Shown one piece after another: positions 1-8,744 of a stretch of DNA of 64,000 nt. The notes below the pieces were generated by a model that searched no databases, was not told the origin of the DNA, and saw nothing but the letters and a program-made list of their open reading frames with translations. A program made the translations under genes and the position numbers. The stretch is taken from the NCBI GenBank assembly GCA_040381215.1, contig JBEIHO010000006.1:1-64000 (forward strand), in the 5' to 3' direction. Every line of letters begins with the position of its first letter. Within the stretch, counting starts at the first letter, position 1. The stretch comes from SZUA-430 sp040381215 (GTDB taxonomy: Bacteria; Pseudomonadota; Alphaproteobacteria; Micropepsales; Micropepsaceae).

Positions 1-432
1 CCCCACAAGGTCAAGCCGAAGAAGGAAACGCCCGCGCACAAGGCCAAGGCCGCCTTCACCTGGATCATCATCCAGATCGCCCTCATCGACATCGTCTTCT
101 CGATCGACTCGGTCATCACCGCCGTCGGCATCGCCAACCAGATCGAGATCATGGCCGCAGCCATCATGATCGCAGTCTTCGTCATGATGGTCGCCATCAA
201 CCCGATCGCCGTCTTCATCGACAGGCACAAGGAAGTGAAGATCGTCGCCCTCAGCTTCCTGCTGCTGGTCGGCTTCATCCTGGTCGCCGAGTCGATGGGA
301 ACCCCGATCCCGAAGGGCTACCTTTACTTTGCCCTCGGCTTCGCAACGATGGTCCAGGCCCTCGTCCTGTGGGCCCAGGCCAGCGAGGAGCAGCTCGACA
401 AGCTCGCCGAGCGCGAAGAACAGCGGGACTGA
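1..432 (+). CDS. TerC family integral membrane protein, 5'-truncated by window edge
   Basis: Only the last 143 residues are visible, and the reading frame is open from base 1. The protein has hydrophobic helices with a transmembrane Asp in the motif DIVFSIDSVITAVG, which is characteristic of TerC/Alx-type membrane proteins implicated in metal (often manganese) export. It also has the late motif IPKGYLYFALGFATMVQ and a charged C-terminal tail (residues like QLDKLAEREEQRD). The closest relative in the window is the complete TerC protein at 38156-38965, which has equivalent VFSVDSIITAVG and VPKGYIYAAMAFSAMVE segments, so the genome carries at least two paralogues. Substrate is not readable from the sequence. 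The start lies outside the window. Confidence 0.85.
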   Translation, partial: PHKVKPKKETPAHKAKAAFTWIIIQIALIDIVFSIDSVITAVGIANQIEIMAAAIMIAVFVMMVAINPIAVFIDRHKEVKIVALSFLLLVGFILVAESMGTPIPKGYLYFALGFATMVQALVLWAQASEEQLDKLAEREEQRD

Positions 433-589
433 GGCAGCGGCACGCCGCGTCGCGATGAAAAACGGCCGGTTCCCGCAACTCGCTGGGGCGCGGTTCAATC
501 CCGCCCGCCCCGGCGTCATCATGGCCCAACAAGCGCCCTTCACAAGTCGCAAACGATCTGTTACATGCCCGCCCCTCTGCTGGTTTACT

Positions 590-674
590 GCGGTCATGGC
601 GGAATTGGTAGACGCACTGCCTTGAGGTGGCAGCGGGGCGACCCGTGGAAGTTCGAGTCTTCTTGACCGCACCA
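590..674 (+). tRNA. tRNA-Leu (anticodon GAG)
   Basis: An 85-nt tRNA. The acceptor stem GCGGTCA (590-596) pairs with TGACCGC (664-670), followed by discriminator A and an encoded CCA (672-674). The anticodon stem CTGCC/GGCAG (617-621/629-633) encloses loop TTGAGGT with anticodon GAG at 624-626. A long variable arm follows, as expected for a class II leucine tRNA, and the T-loop region reads GTTCGAGTC. GAG reads CTC and CTT codons, and CTC is heavily used in the genes of this window. Confidence 0.96.
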
Positions 675-808
675 TCCCTTCGCGAAAGGGAAACCAGAGC
701 CGGCGGGGCATCACGCACATCCCTGCCCTCCATCCCCATTCAGCTCTTCTTGACCAGGCACTGGCTAGCTTGCCCGGCAAGATCGACGCGGCCCGCCAAA
801 GGTGGAAC

Positions 809-2200
809 ATGCCGGACACCGCCCAGAAGACCACCAACACCAGCACGCAAGGGCAGCGCGATGTCACCGCGCCCGAGTTCCTCGACGATATCCTGAGCGC
901 GCTCGAGCAGACCGATCCGCAGGCCCTGCAAGGCCTGATCGAGCCCCTGCACCCAGCCGACCTTGCCTCGCTGCTCAACGCCCTCGACGCCTCCACGCGC
1001 CGCGCTTTGGTAACGGCCCTCGGCGCCGACCTTGACCCCGAAGTCCTCTCCGAAGTCGATGAGAATGTCCGCGTCGAACTGGTGCGCGCCCTCGGCATCA
1101 AGAACGTGGCCGAAGCCGTCAGCGAACTCGACGTCGAGGATGCCGCCTACGTGCTCGACGACCTCGAGGACGCCGAGAAGCGCGAGGTGCTGGCACAAGT
1201 CCCCTTCGAGGAACGCGTCCAGGTCGTCGACGCCCTCCTGTTCCCGGAGGAAAGCGCCGGCCGCGTCATGCATCGCGAATTTGTCGCCATGCAGGGACAC
1301 ACGACCGTGGCCGAGGCCCTCGCCCGCCTGTCCGGCGACGAGACCCCGGAGGACTTCACCGAGATCTACGTCGTCGACGGCGAGGAGCGGCCCGTCGGCA
1401 TCGTTCCGCTCAACCGCCTCGTGCGCGCAGCCCACGGCACGGCGCTCGCAGACATCGCCGACCGCGAGATCCGCAGCATAGAAGCCAGTGCAGACCACAA
1501 GACCATCGCCTGGCTGTTCGAGCATTATCACCTGAACTCCGCGCCGGTGATCTCCAGCGATGGCCACATGGTAGGCATCCTGACCGCCGACAGCGTCGTG
1601 GAAGTGCTGCAGGACGTGCACACGGCCGAGGTCCTCGCCCTCGGCGGCGTGACCGACGAGGAGACCCTGACGGCATCGACCGTCCGCACCACGTGGCTGC
1701 GCTTCTCATGGCTGTTCGTGAACCTGCTGACCGCCATCATCGCCTCGATCGCCATCGGCTTCTTCGAGGCATCGCTGGAGAAGATCGTGTCCCTTGCCAT
1801 CCTCATGCCCATCGTCGCCTCGATGGGCGGCAACGCAGGCACGCAGACACTCACGGTTGTGGTCCGCGCCCTTGCAACCAAGGAGCTGAACCGCGCCAAC
1901 GCCATCCGGGTCCTCAAGCGCGAGATGCTCATCGGCACCCTGAACGGCCTCGGTTTCGCCCTGCTGGCGGCAGGCATCACCTGGATCTGGTTCGGAAACC
2001 TGCCATTGGCGGGCGTTATTGCGGCCGCCATGCTGATCAACCTCGTGGCAGCCGCAGCAGCCGGGATCCTCGTCCCCCTGGGCTTGAGCCGGACCGGGGT
2101 CGACCCGGCCGTCTCCTCACCGGTATTTGTCACAACCGTCACCGACGTTGTAGGCTTCGTCTCTTTTCTGGGATTGGCAACGTGGCTCCTCATATCCTGA
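809..2200 (+). CDS. mgtE: Magnesium transporter MgtE
   Basis: 463-residue homologue of the Mg2+-gated channel MgtE of the inner membrane. Domain order is standard. The N-terminal helical superhelix (about residues 20-130) has the FLDDILSALEQTDPQAL and HPADLASLLNAL repeats. Two CBS domains (about 130-255) form the Mg2+-sensing gate. The C-terminal half carries five transmembrane helices with the family signature PIVASMGGNAGTQ near the pore. The start at 809 is chosen because AAAGGTGG (798-805) lies just upstream; an in-frame TTG at 770 would add 13 residues with no better ribosome site. Its 3' end overlaps the kelch gene, so the two are probably translationally coupled. Confidence 0.93.
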   Translation: MPDTAQKTTNTSTQGQRDVTAPEFLDDILSALEQTDPQALQGLIEPLHPADLASLLNALDASTRRALVTALGADLDPEVLSEVDENVRVELVRALGIKNVAEAVSELDVEDAAYVLDDLEDAEKREVLAQVPFEERVQVVDALLFPEESAGRVMHREFVAMQGHTTVAEALARLSGDETPEDFTEIYVVDGEERPVGIVPLNRLVRAAHGTALADIADREIRSIEASADHKTIAWLFEHYHLNSAPVISSDGHMVGILTADSVVEVLQDVHTAEVLALGGVTDEETLTASTVRTTWLRFSWLFVNLLTAIIASIAIGFFEASLEKIVSLAILMPIVASMGGNAGTQTLTVVVRALATKELNRANAIRVLKREMLIGTLNGLGFALLAAGITWIWFGNLPLAGVIAAAMLINLVAAAAAGILVPLGLSRTGVDPAVSSPVFVTTVTDVVGFVSFLGLATWLLIS

Positions 2201-3138
2201 CATCGATCAAGACCATGGCTTCGGCCGTCATCCTGGCTGCGACCCTCGGCACGACCGCGCTCGCCTCGGGCTGGAGCAACTCCGAACGCCTCGAGCGCGC
2301 GCGCTCCGGCCTCGCCTCGGCAACGAAGGGCGATCTCATCTATGTCGGTGGCGGCGCGGCAGCCGGCGACCCGGCCAACGCCTTCGAGGTGTTCGACGCC
2401 GCAAAGGAGTCCTGGCGCCCCCTGCCGGCCCTGCCCACCGGCCTGATCAGCTTCGCAATGGCAGCCGTCGGCAACGAGATCTACATCACGGGCGGCTACA
2501 GCGCCGACGATCCGGGCGAACCGCGCAAGGACGTGTGGGCCTATGATATCGAGGCTGCGTCCTGGTCAGAAAAGCCGGACATGCCCGTCGCCCGCGCCGG
2601 ACATGGCTCGGTCAGCGTCGGCGGCAAGCTCTACGTCATCGGCGGCACCGGCACCGACCCGTCCCGCGTCCTCGTCTTCAATCCCGCCGACGGCACCTGG
2701 CGATCGACGGCAGCCCTGCCGACCGTCCGCCGCGCGCTGGCCCTCGCAACCGACGGCAAGTCGATTTTTGCTGTCGGCGGCATCAAACCCGACGGCAGCG
2801 TCTCCGGCGCGCTCGAGGCCCTCGACGTCGCCGCCGGCAAGTGGACATCGCTTCCGGCGATGCCCGCCGCCCGCGGCGCGCTCGTGGCCGGCGTGCTCGA
2901 CGGCAGGCTTCACGTCGTCGGCGGCGCCACGTGGAAGCCGCTGAAAACCTATGCCAGCCACGACGTCTTCACCCTCACGACGAAGGCATGGAGCAAGCAG
3001 CCGGCCCTGCCCTCCGCACGACAGGGCATGGCTTCAGGCGTAGCCGCCGGCCGCCTCTGGGTGATCGGTGGCGGCAGCGGTGCCGGCGTGTTCGGCGTGT
3101 TCACGGCCTCCGACGCCGTGGAGTCCTTCGAACCATGA
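2182..3138 (+). CDS. Exported kelch-repeat beta-propeller protein
   Basis: A 318-residue kelch-type protein. Repeated units of the form G(D/N/K)xIYVxGG followed by a W-containing strand (ESWRPLPALPTG, ASWSEKPDMPVARAGH, GTWRSTAALPTVRRA, GKWTSLPAMPAARGA, KAWSKQPALPSARQG) indicate a propeller of about six blades, normally a protein- or glycan-binding scaffold; no catalytic motif is seen. A GTG start at 2182 gives a signal peptide with a Lys before a hydrophobic core ending TTALASG and overlaps mgtE by 19 bases. The ATG at 2215 is the alternative but leaves the signal without a positive n-region. The stop overlaps the next start (ATGA), so it is probably co-expressed with the isovaleryl-CoA dehydrogenase. 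Ligand unknown. Confidence 0.8.
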   Translation: MAPHILTSIKTMASAVILAATLGTTALASGWSNSERLERARSGLASATKGDLIYVGGGAAAGDPANAFEVFDAAKESWRPLPALPTGLISFAMAAVGNEIYITGGYSADDPGEPRKDVWAYDIEAASWSEKPDMPVARAGHGSVSVGGKLYVIGGTGTDPSRVLVFNPADGTWRSTAALPTVRRALALATDGKSIFAVGGIKPDGSVSGALEALDVAAGKWTSLPAMPAARGALVAGVLDGRLHVVGGATWKPLKTYASHDVFTLTTKAWSKQPALPSARQGMASGVAAGRLWVIGGGSGAGVFGVFTASDAVESFEP

Positions 3139-4307
3139 TCCCCAATCACTTCAAGGGCATGAACTTTGCCCTCGGCGAGACCGCCGACGCCATCCGCGAG
3201 ACCGTCGAACGCTTCACCGCCACCAGCATCGCCCCGCGCGCAGCCGAGATCGATCGCTCCAACACCTTCCCGCGCGATCTCTGGCCGGGACTGGGTGAAC
3301 TGGGCCTGCTCGGCATCACCGTCGAGGAAGAGTATGGCGGCACGGGCCTGGGCTACCTCGAGCATTCCATCGCCATGGAGGAAATCAGCCGCGGCTCGGC
3401 ATCCGTGGGCCTGTCCTACGGCGCGCACTCGAACCTCTGCGTCAACCAGATCCGCCGCAACGGCTCGCACGACCAGAAGCAGCGCTACCTGCCGGGCCTG
3501 ATCGCAGGCACCAGCCTCGGCGCCCTCGCCATGTCCGAGCCTGGCGCCGGTTCCGACGTCGTCAGCATGAAGACCCGCGCCGACCGCAAGGGCGACCGCT
3601 TCATCCTGAACGGCTCAAAGATGTGGATCACCAACGGTCCCCAGGCCGACGTGCTGGTCGTCTACGCCAAGACCGAACCCGCCGCAGGCTCGCGCGGCAT
3701 CACCGCCTTCCTGATCGAGAAAGGCTTCAAGGGCTTCACCACGGCCCAGAAGCTCGACAAGCTCGGCATGCGCGGCTCCGACACCGGCGAACTGGTCTTC
3801 CAGGACTGCGAGGTCCCCGCGGAAAACGTCCTCGGCAAGGTCAACGAGGGCGTCCGCATCCTGATGTCAGGCCTCGACTACGAGCGCGTGGTCCTTGCAG
3901 CAGGCCCCATCGGCATCATGCGCGCCGTGATGGATCTCGTCGTCCCTTACGTGCACGAGCGCAAGCAGTTCGGCCAGCCCATCGGCACGTTCCAGCTGAT
4001 CCAGGGCAAGCTGGCCGATATGTATACCCGCATGAATGCCACGCGCGCCTATGTCTATGCCGTGGCAAAGGCCTGCGACCGCGGCGAGACCACCAGGAAA
4101 GACGCCGCCGGCGCAATCCTCTACGCCGCCGAGACCGCAACCTGGATGGCGCTCGAGGCCATTCAGATCCTGGGCGGCAACGGCTACATCAACGACTACC
4201 CCGCCGGACGCCTGTTGCGCGATGCCAAGCTCTACGAGATCGGCGCCGGCACCAGCGAGATCCGTCGCATGCTCATCGGCCGCGAGCTGTTCGAGGAAAC
4301 GGCCTGA
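3135..4307 (+). CDS. ivd: Isovaleryl-CoA dehydrogenase (acyl-CoA dehydrogenase family)
   Basis: 390-residue flavoprotein, the full length of the family, expected to oxidise isovaleryl-CoA to 3-methylcrotonyl-CoA in leucine breakdown and pass electrons to ETF. Visible marks are the first acyl-CoA dehydrogenase signature around ALAMSEPGAGSDVVSM, the FAD-binding segment WITNGPQADVLVVYAKT, and the C-terminal signature QILGGNGYINDYPAGRLLRDAK followed by YEIGAGTSEIRR. Glu250 in GLDYERVVLAAGP sits where IVD-type enzymes place the catalytic base, which separates it from short-chain dehydrogenases with the base near the C-terminus. It begins inside the stop codon of the kelch gene. The rest of the leucine (liu) pathway is not in the window. 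Confidence 0.88.
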   Translation: MIPNHFKGMNFALGETADAIRETVERFTATSIAPRAAEIDRSNTFPRDLWPGLGELGLLGITVEEEYGGTGLGYLEHSIAMEEISRGSASVGLSYGAHSNLCVNQIRRNGSHDQKQRYLPGLIAGTSLGALAMSEPGAGSDVVSMKTRADRKGDRFILNGSKMWITNGPQADVLVVYAKTEPAAGSRGITAFLIEKGFKGFTTAQKLDKLGMRGSDTGELVFQDCEVPAENVLGKVNEGVRILMSGLDYERVVLAAGPIGIMRAVMDLVVPYVHERKQFGQPIGTFQLIQGKLADMYTRMNATRAYVYAVAKACDRGETTRKDAAGAILYAAETATWMALEAIQILGGNGYINDYPAGRLLRDAKLYEIGAGTSEIRRMLIGRELFEETA

Positions 4308-4308
4308 C

Positions 4309-4992
4309 ATGCCCGCGTCCAACCGGCTGTCGCTGCTCATCACCTTCGTCCTGATGATTGTGCTGCCCCTGGCACTCGGTCAGGCGATGCTCTCGAGCCT
4401 CGCCAAGCTGCACCTCGCGCCCGACCAGGCCATCCTGCTGATCATCGCGATCGTGGCCGGCAGCCTGGTCAACATTCCGGTCAAGCACATCGTGCGGGAC
4501 CAGCCCGTATGGTCCCACCCGCTGCAGGTCTGGGGCCTTGACGGCGCATTGCCGCGCTGGACCACCCGCAGCAACCACACGATCATCGCCGTGAATATCG
4601 GCGGCTGCATGGTGCCATTGGGGATCTCGTTCTTCCTGCTGGCCTGGCTGGCACGCACCGGTCAGGACGTGATGGCCGACGTCGCCCTGGCAACGGCTAT
4701 AACGACGGTCATCTGCTACGTGGCAGCAAGGCCCCTGCCGGGGGTCGGCATCGTCATGCCGGGCTTCATCTCGCCCGCCGCAGCCGCCCTGTCAGCCCTG
4801 CTTCTGGTTCCCGACGCCGCACCGGCCGCAGCCTTCGTGGCCGGCACGCTGGGCCCCCTGATCGGGGCCGACTTCTTTCACATCAACGACCTGATCCGCA
4901 ATCCGCGCGGCGTCGGCATGGCCTCGATCGGCGGCGCCGGCACCTTCGACGGCATCGTGCTGTCGGCGATCCTGGCAACCCTGCTCGCCTGA
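4309..4992 (+). CDS. DUF1614-type multi-pass membrane protein
   Basis: A 227-residue hydrophobic protein with about seven predicted membrane segments. It resembles the DUF1614 family in its paired motifs NIGGCMVPLGIS and ARPLPGVGIVMPGFISPAAAAL, and in the end motif DLIRNPRGVGMASIGGAGTFDGIVLSAILA. No biochemical function is established for the family. It starts one base after the isovaleryl-CoA dehydrogenase stop, with GAGG at 4293-4296 as a possible ribosome site, so it is probably the last gene of the mgtE-kelch-ivd run. The membrane topology is clear; a transport role is only a guess. Confidence 0.75.
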   Translation: MPASNRLSLLITFVLMIVLPLALGQAMLSSLAKLHLAPDQAILLIIAIVAGSLVNIPVKHIVRDQPVWSHPLQVWGLDGALPRWTTRSNHTIIAVNIGGCMVPLGISFFLLAWLARTGQDVMADVALATAITTVICYVAARPLPGVGIVMPGFISPAAAALSALLLVPDAAPAAAFVAGTLGPLIGADFFHINDLIRNPRGVGMASIGGAGTFDGIVLSAILATLLA

Positions 4993-4994
4993 GC

Positions 4995-5648
4995 CTATTT
5001 CAGGCCCAGCGCCGCAACATCCTTCTCGACGTGGCCGCTCATGCCGCGCGCCTCGTCCATGTCCTTGCGCCCGGCCGCCTCCTCGCCCGCCTTCACCCGC
5101 GCAAGGCCACGCGCATAGATCGCCTGGTAATAGGTCGGCATCCGCGTGACCGCCGCATCGAACGACGTGACGGCAAGCGGATAGTCCGCCCGCCGATAGG
5201 CAATCGCCCCGCGCATGTAGTAGGCCGGCGCAAAATCAGGCTTCGCCTTCGTCACGGCATCAAGGTCCTTGATCGCCTCATCAAGCTTTGCCCGTGCCAT
5301 CTGCACCAGCGCCCGCTGGAACCGGTATTCAGGCTTGTCCTGCAGCGCAATCGCCCGGTCGAGATCCGCAAGCGCCGGCGTGGTCTGCTTCAGCGACAGA
5401 TAGGCCGCCGCCCGCCACGCATGATAGTCGCTCTGGTGCGGATGGCGCACACGGCCCGAATTCAGGATCCGCGTGCACACCTCGACCTGCGCCTTGGGCG
5501 CAGCCCCGCCAAGACCCATGCAGGCCCGCAGGTCCTGTTCGGTCAACGTCCCCTTCGAAGGCGCCTTTGCCAACGCCGCCACCGGCAGCATCACGGCAGG
5601 CGCGGCGAGAAGCATCCCGGCGACCACGCGCACCAGCAACAGCCTCAT
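4995..5648 (-). CDS. Exported TPR protein with C-x14-C motif (copy 1)
   Basis: 217 residues with a signal peptide (core up to VAALA, cleavage near residue 27) and then three to four tetratricopeptide repeats, for example HAWRAAAYLSLKQTTPALADLDRAI and PAYYMRGAIAYRRADYPLAVTSFDAAV. Before the repeats lie Cys43 and Cys58, exactly 15 residues apart, a spacing also found in three other exported TPR proteins of this window. In the oxidising periplasm they could form a disulfide capping the TPR array. The start codon overlaps the stop of the upstream TPR gene (ATGA), so it is the last gene of the hfa-like operon. Probable role is protein-protein scaffolding; partner unknown. Confidence 0.82.
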   Translation of the reverse strand: MRLLLVRVVAGMLLAAPAVMLPVAALAKAPSKGTLTEQDLRACMGLGGAAPKAQVEVCTRILNSGRVRHPHQSDYHAWRAAAYLSLKQTTPALADLDRAIALQDKPEYRFQRALVQMARAKLDEAIKDLDAVTKAKPDFAPAYYMRGAIAYRRADYPLAVTSFDAAVTRMPTYYQAIYARGLARVKAGEEAAGRKDMDEARGMSGHVEKDVAALGLK

Positions 5649-6313
5649 TTGGCGCCTCCATCAGTCTTCAGCGCCGCCAGTTGCTGCCGCGCCTTCTCGT
5701 TCTGCGGATCGGCTGCAAGCGCCGCCTCGAAATCAGCGCGTGCCCGCGCCGTGTCGCCCGTCGCCGCCAGCACCACGCCACGATTGACCAGCGCCACGCC
5801 ATCCTTCGCGTCGAGCGCCAACACGCGGTCGAAATCCGCGAGCGCCCCCGCACGATCACCCTTCTCCAGCCGCACCATCGCCCGGTTGTTCAGGGCGACA
5901 CTCGACTTCGGATCAAGCGCAATCGCCCGGTCGAGATCCTTGAGGCCCGCATCAGGCTTGCCCTGCGCAAACAGCAGCACACCGCGAGCCTCCAGAGCCC
6001 GCGCGAAGTCAGGCATGATGTCGAGCGCCGCATTGAAATCGGGCAGCGCCTTGTCGCCCTGCCCCAGCTTCACCTGCGCCGCCCCGCGGTTGAAATAGGC
6101 CGCGGCCTTGAGCTCGGGGCGGATATTCGTCCCGATCATCGTCGTGCACGCGCTGACCAGCTTGGGCCACGCAACCTTGGCCTTCCCGAAACAGGCGTCG
6201 GCGGCCGCCTGGACGGCCGGGCTTGCCTTGCCGGCAAGGGATGTCTGCACCGGCAGCACTACGGCCACCAGCGCCACAAGCGCCACGAAGGCGCGACGCG
6301 TATCAATCAGCAT
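5645..6313 (-). CDS. Exported TPR protein with C-x14-C motif (copy 2)
   Basis: 222 residues. The signal peptide ends near LPVQTSLAG, and Cys41 and Cys56 precede about four TPR units (AAAYFNRGAAQVKLGQGDKALPDFNAAL, ARALEARGVLLFAQGKPDAGLKDLDRAI and so on). The ATG at 6313 is preferred because the signal sequence begins there. The gene starts 19 bases after the hfaA-like stop and overlaps the following TPR gene by four bases, so it belongs to the same transcription unit. It is a paralogue of the downstream gene but with more canonical repeats. A scaffold role in assembling or anchoring the extracellular material made by the upstream genes is an inference from position only. Confidence 0.82.
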   Translation of the reverse strand: MLIDTRRAFVALVALVAVVLPVQTSLAGKASPAVQAAADACFGKAKVAWPKLVSACTTMIGTNIRPELKAAAYFNRGAAQVKLGQGDKALPDFNAALDIMPDFARALEARGVLLFAQGKPDAGLKDLDRAIALDPKSSVALNNRAMVRLEKGDRAGALADFDRVLALDAKDGVALVNRGVVLAATGDTARARADFEAALAADPQNEKARQQLAALKTDGGAK

Positions 6314-6332
6314 GCGACCTGACCTCCCGGCG

Positions 6333-6806
6333 CTAGAGGCCCTGGCGATGACCATTGAGCACCGCCGACACCGCGTCGATGGAACCCGAAGGACCCTGCG
6401 ACGGACCACGGTGGCGCGGTCGCCCACCCGACGAGACCGTCCCCGTATTGGCGTTGGCTTCGCTCGTGGCAGTCTGGTCGCCTTCCGAGTACTGGTCATT
6501 CTGCACGCTGGCACCCGGCGAATTGTTGATGATGATGCAGCTTGAATTCGCGCCGGCCGACGCACCGCTGCCATTGGAACCCTGCCCGCTCGAGCCGCTC
6601 GTGCCGCCGCAGACGATGGCACCAGCCCCGCCGCCATTGCCGGCCGGGTCCTCGATATTCTTGATCGCAACCGCCACGGCGGCCCGGTTCTGGTAGGAAA
6701 AATTCCACGGCACCCGACCCATCAGCGGGTCATCGGCGCGCGCCGCGCCGGCAAGCAGGAACGGCAGGCCCGCGAGGGCTGCAAGCACATAATTGCGGAC
6801 AGTCAT
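6333..6806 (-). CDS. Secreted Gly/Ser/Asn-rich protein, candidate HfaA-like holdfast component
   Basis: 157 residues with a clean signal peptide (MTVRNYVLAALAGLPFLLAG, cleavage after ARA). The mature part opens with DDPLMGRVPWNFSYQNRAAVAVAI and continues as a low-complexity Gly/Ser/Asn stretch with two cysteines (VCGG and SSC), then IIINNSPGASVQNDQYSEGDQTATSEANANTG. This composition and the N/Q/S-rich ladder-like ending recall amyloid-type subunits and the HfaA holdfast-anchor protein, and the gene lies in a cluster with HfaB- and HfaD-like genes, but I cannot align it confidently to HfaA. AAGGAGA lies eight bases before the start. Alternative: an unrelated secreted matrix protein. Confidence 0.5.
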   Translation of the reverse strand: MTVRNYVLAALAGLPFLLAGAARADDPLMGRVPWNFSYQNRAAVAVAIKNIEDPAGNGGGAGAIVCGGTSGSSGQGSNGSGASAGANSSCIIINNSPGASVQNDQYSEGDQTATSEANANTGTVSSGGRPRHRGPSQGPSGSIDAVSAVLNGHRQGL

Positions 6807-6832
6807 GGCATTGTCTCCTTGGTTGGGAAGGA

Positions 6833-6857
6833 CGGCGCCCCCGGAAGGGGGGCGCCG
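6833..6857 (-). other. GC-rich intercistronic hairpin between hfaD-like and hfaA-like genes
   Basis: Perfect 10-bp stem CGGCGCCCCC/GGGGGCGCCG with a 5-nt loop, starting 29 bases after the hfaD-like stop and ending 27 bases before the next start in transcription order. There is no following T-run on the minus strand (it continues TCCTTCCC), so it looks more like an RNA processing or stability element, or an attenuator, than a full terminator. Confidence 0.6.
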
Positions 6858-6885
6858 CCAACATCATGAAACGCTTTCGCGTCCG

Positions 6886-7896
6886 TTACCGCAGGTCGCG
6901 GCCGACATTGATCGACACGTTGTTGCCAACGGCCGTCGCAACCGAGCTCACCCACGGCGTCGGAACCTGGATCACGTTGCCCAGGTTGCCTTCCGTCGGC
7001 GACAGCGTCGCCGTCGTCAGCTGGCGCATGTTGTCGTAGCCTTCGGTCTTGACATCCGTGACCCGCGAGGTCGCTTCCACATTCGCAAGCGCGAACTGCG
7101 TGATGTCGCCGATGAGCACGTGGTTGCTCAGACGGTCGCCACAGCGATAGCCGCACGACGAACCGCCATCCACATCCGATGCCACCGACACCGACATGTT
7201 GTTGGCCACCGCCGTCGCCGAGCTGTCGACGCTGACATTGCGCACGTAGTTGACGAACGACTCGGCCTCGATGTCGGCCTTCGTCAGCACGCCCAGCGCC
7301 GCACCCAGCGTGAACAGTCCCGCAATGCTGGTATGGAGGTTACCCTCCGGACCATGCGAACCGCCACCATAGGAACTGGTGGTGGGCAGCGAAGACTCGA
7401 ACGCCGCCATGTCGAAGCCATCGTTGCAGCCAGAGTGGCAGCCGTAACGCTGGTCCTTCACGTTGGCGACGAACTGGCCGTCATGCAGCATGACGGGAAC
7501 GTCGGACGTGATCGACTGGTTGTTGCCGATTGCGCTCGCGCTGCTGAGCACGATCGGAAGCTGGGTCGTGGCATCCAGCGGCTTCGTTACAAAATAGCCG
7601 TGGAACAGGCCCGTCGACTTCCACTCCGTCTGGCGGATCGGGTCGTTGATGATGTTCGAGACATGGGAGGTCGCCTCTGCATCACCCAGGAAGATCTGCA
7701 GCTTTTCAAGCTGGATGATCCCGGTCGATTCCACATCGACATCGACATAGACGTCGACATCCGTGTCCGCGTTGACGTCATTGCGCCAGTTCCACTCGAC
7801 ATTGTCGAAGGCCATGGCCGGCGACGAGGCGAGGGACGAGACAGCGATGACAGCCAGGCTCGCGGCGAGGGTTCTCGCATTATTTAGTGCTTTCAT
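6886..7896 (-). CDS. hfaD: Holdfast attachment protein HfaD-like
   Basis: 336 residues. The signal peptide ends near SSPAMA. The mature protein carries spaced repeats of the form (S/T)A(T/S)A-(V/I)(G/A)NN-x-S-(V/I): SASAIGNNQSIT, SATAVANNMSVS and VATAVGNNVSINVG. Each is followed by beta-strand-like alternating sequence, with a four-Cys insert (YGCHSGC and CGYRCG). This pattern, its place four bases overlapped with an HfaB-like gene, and its size fit HfaD, a surface protein that anchors the polysaccharide holdfast to the cell in Caulobacter. The N-terminal mature part has an unusual acidic run, DADTDVDVYVDVDVES. It is expected to be exported through the HfaB pore. Family assignment rests on pattern and context rather than alignment. 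Confidence 0.62.
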   Translation of the reverse strand: MKALNNARTLAASLAVIAVSSLASSPAMAFDNVEWNWRNDVNADTDVDVYVDVDVESTGIIQLEKLQIFLGDAEATSHVSNIINDPIRQTEWKSTGLFHGYFVTKPLDATTQLPIVLSSASAIGNNQSITSDVPVMLHDGQFVANVKDQRYGCHSGCNDGFDMAAFESSLPTTSSYGGGSHGPEGNLHTSIAGLFTLGAALGVLTKADIEAESFVNYVRNVSVDSSATAVANNMSVSVASDVDGGSSCGYRCGDRLSNHVLIGDITQFALANVEATSRVTDVKTEGYDNMRQLTTATLSPTEGNLGNVIQVPTPWVSSVATAVGNNVSINVGRDLR

Positions 7897-8744
7897 TGCT
7901 TTGTTTCCCCATTGGGTTTGAGCTGCTCGAGATAGGACGACATGTGGTCGTTCTCTACGAGGGCGCAGCTCGGATCCCTCGGTAGCCTGAGAAAGTCGGT
8001 CATGATCTGGTAGACGGCCATTTCGGCGACGGAACGCACGCCAAGCTGCAGCGGCTCGTTGCGCACATGGCCGGCCTCGAGCTCCAGGTAGGTGGAGTCG
8101 AAGAAGCGGAACACGTCGGCCTGCACCTCGTAGCCATAGATCTGCTTCTGCAGCGAGGACACGTAGGCGACCGAGAAATTGCGCGCGTTCACGACCCGCA
8201 GGTCCAGCGCCACGTTGACGACCGCCATGCGCGTACCGCCGCCGACGCCCGCCACGCGCAGGCCCGCACCGCCCGTCACGATGTTGTAGTTGAGCTCCGT
8301 CAGCGCGCCGACCAGGATGAAATCGCTGGCAGGCAGCTTGCCGAACGCCTCGACTCCGCGGTTGAGCCGGTTCTGCTCGGCCAGCTTCACCTCGGCCAGC
8401 GGCAGGCGCAGGTCATAGCGCTCGACCAGGTTCGCCTTGCCGGTCTTGTACAGGGCGCTCATCACCATCTCGGCAGCACCTTGCGTCAGGTTGTTGCCGG
8501 CCTTGTCGTAATAGGCGACCTGGCCTGTCTTGTCCCCGATCTCGCCGACCGCGAACACCGGCAGGTTGCTCGCCGGCACGGTCTGCAGGCGGCGCAGGCA
8601 CTGGCTGTAGGGCGTGTCGTTGCTGGTGACAGGATAGACGACCAGCGGCTTCACGCCGGTCGCATCGCCAGGCGCCATGCCGGCGCAGCCGGCCAGAGCC
8701 GTGACAGGAAGAAGGGACAGGATGAGGCGTGTGATTGTTGACAT
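7893..8744 (-). CDS. hfaB: CsgG/HfaB-type outer-membrane secretion lipoprotein
   Basis: 283-residue lipoprotein: the signal ends in lipobox TALAGC with Cys20. The body matches the CsgG/HfaB fold: an opening segment on a conserved N-terminal strand (FAVGEIGDKTGQVAY), ALYKTGKANLVERYDL, then ASDFILVGALTELNYNI, an RMAVVNVALDLRVVN strand, KQIYGYEVQADVFRFF, and a tail (EPLQLGVRSVAEMAVYQIM) typical of HfaB. CsgG proteins form the outer-membrane channel for curli; HfaB does the same job for holdfast-anchor proteins HfaA and HfaD. The start at 8744 is fixed by the lipoprotein signal. The stop overlaps the hfaD-like start by four bases, so channel and cargo are translationally coupled. Confidence 0.82.
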   Translation of the reverse strand: MSTITRLILSLLPVTALAGCAGMAPGDATGVKPLVVYPVTSNDTPYSQCLRRLQTVPASNLPVFAVGEIGDKTGQVAYYDKAGNNLTQGAAEMVMSALYKTGKANLVERYDLRLPLAEVKLAEQNRLNRGVEAFGKLPASDFILVGALTELNYNIVTGGAGLRVAGVGGGTRMAVVNVALDLRVVNARNFSVAYVSSLQKQIYGYEVQADVFRFFDSTYLELEAGHVRNEPLQLGVRSVAEMAVYQIMTDFLRLPRDPSCALVENDHMSSYLEQLKPNGETKQ

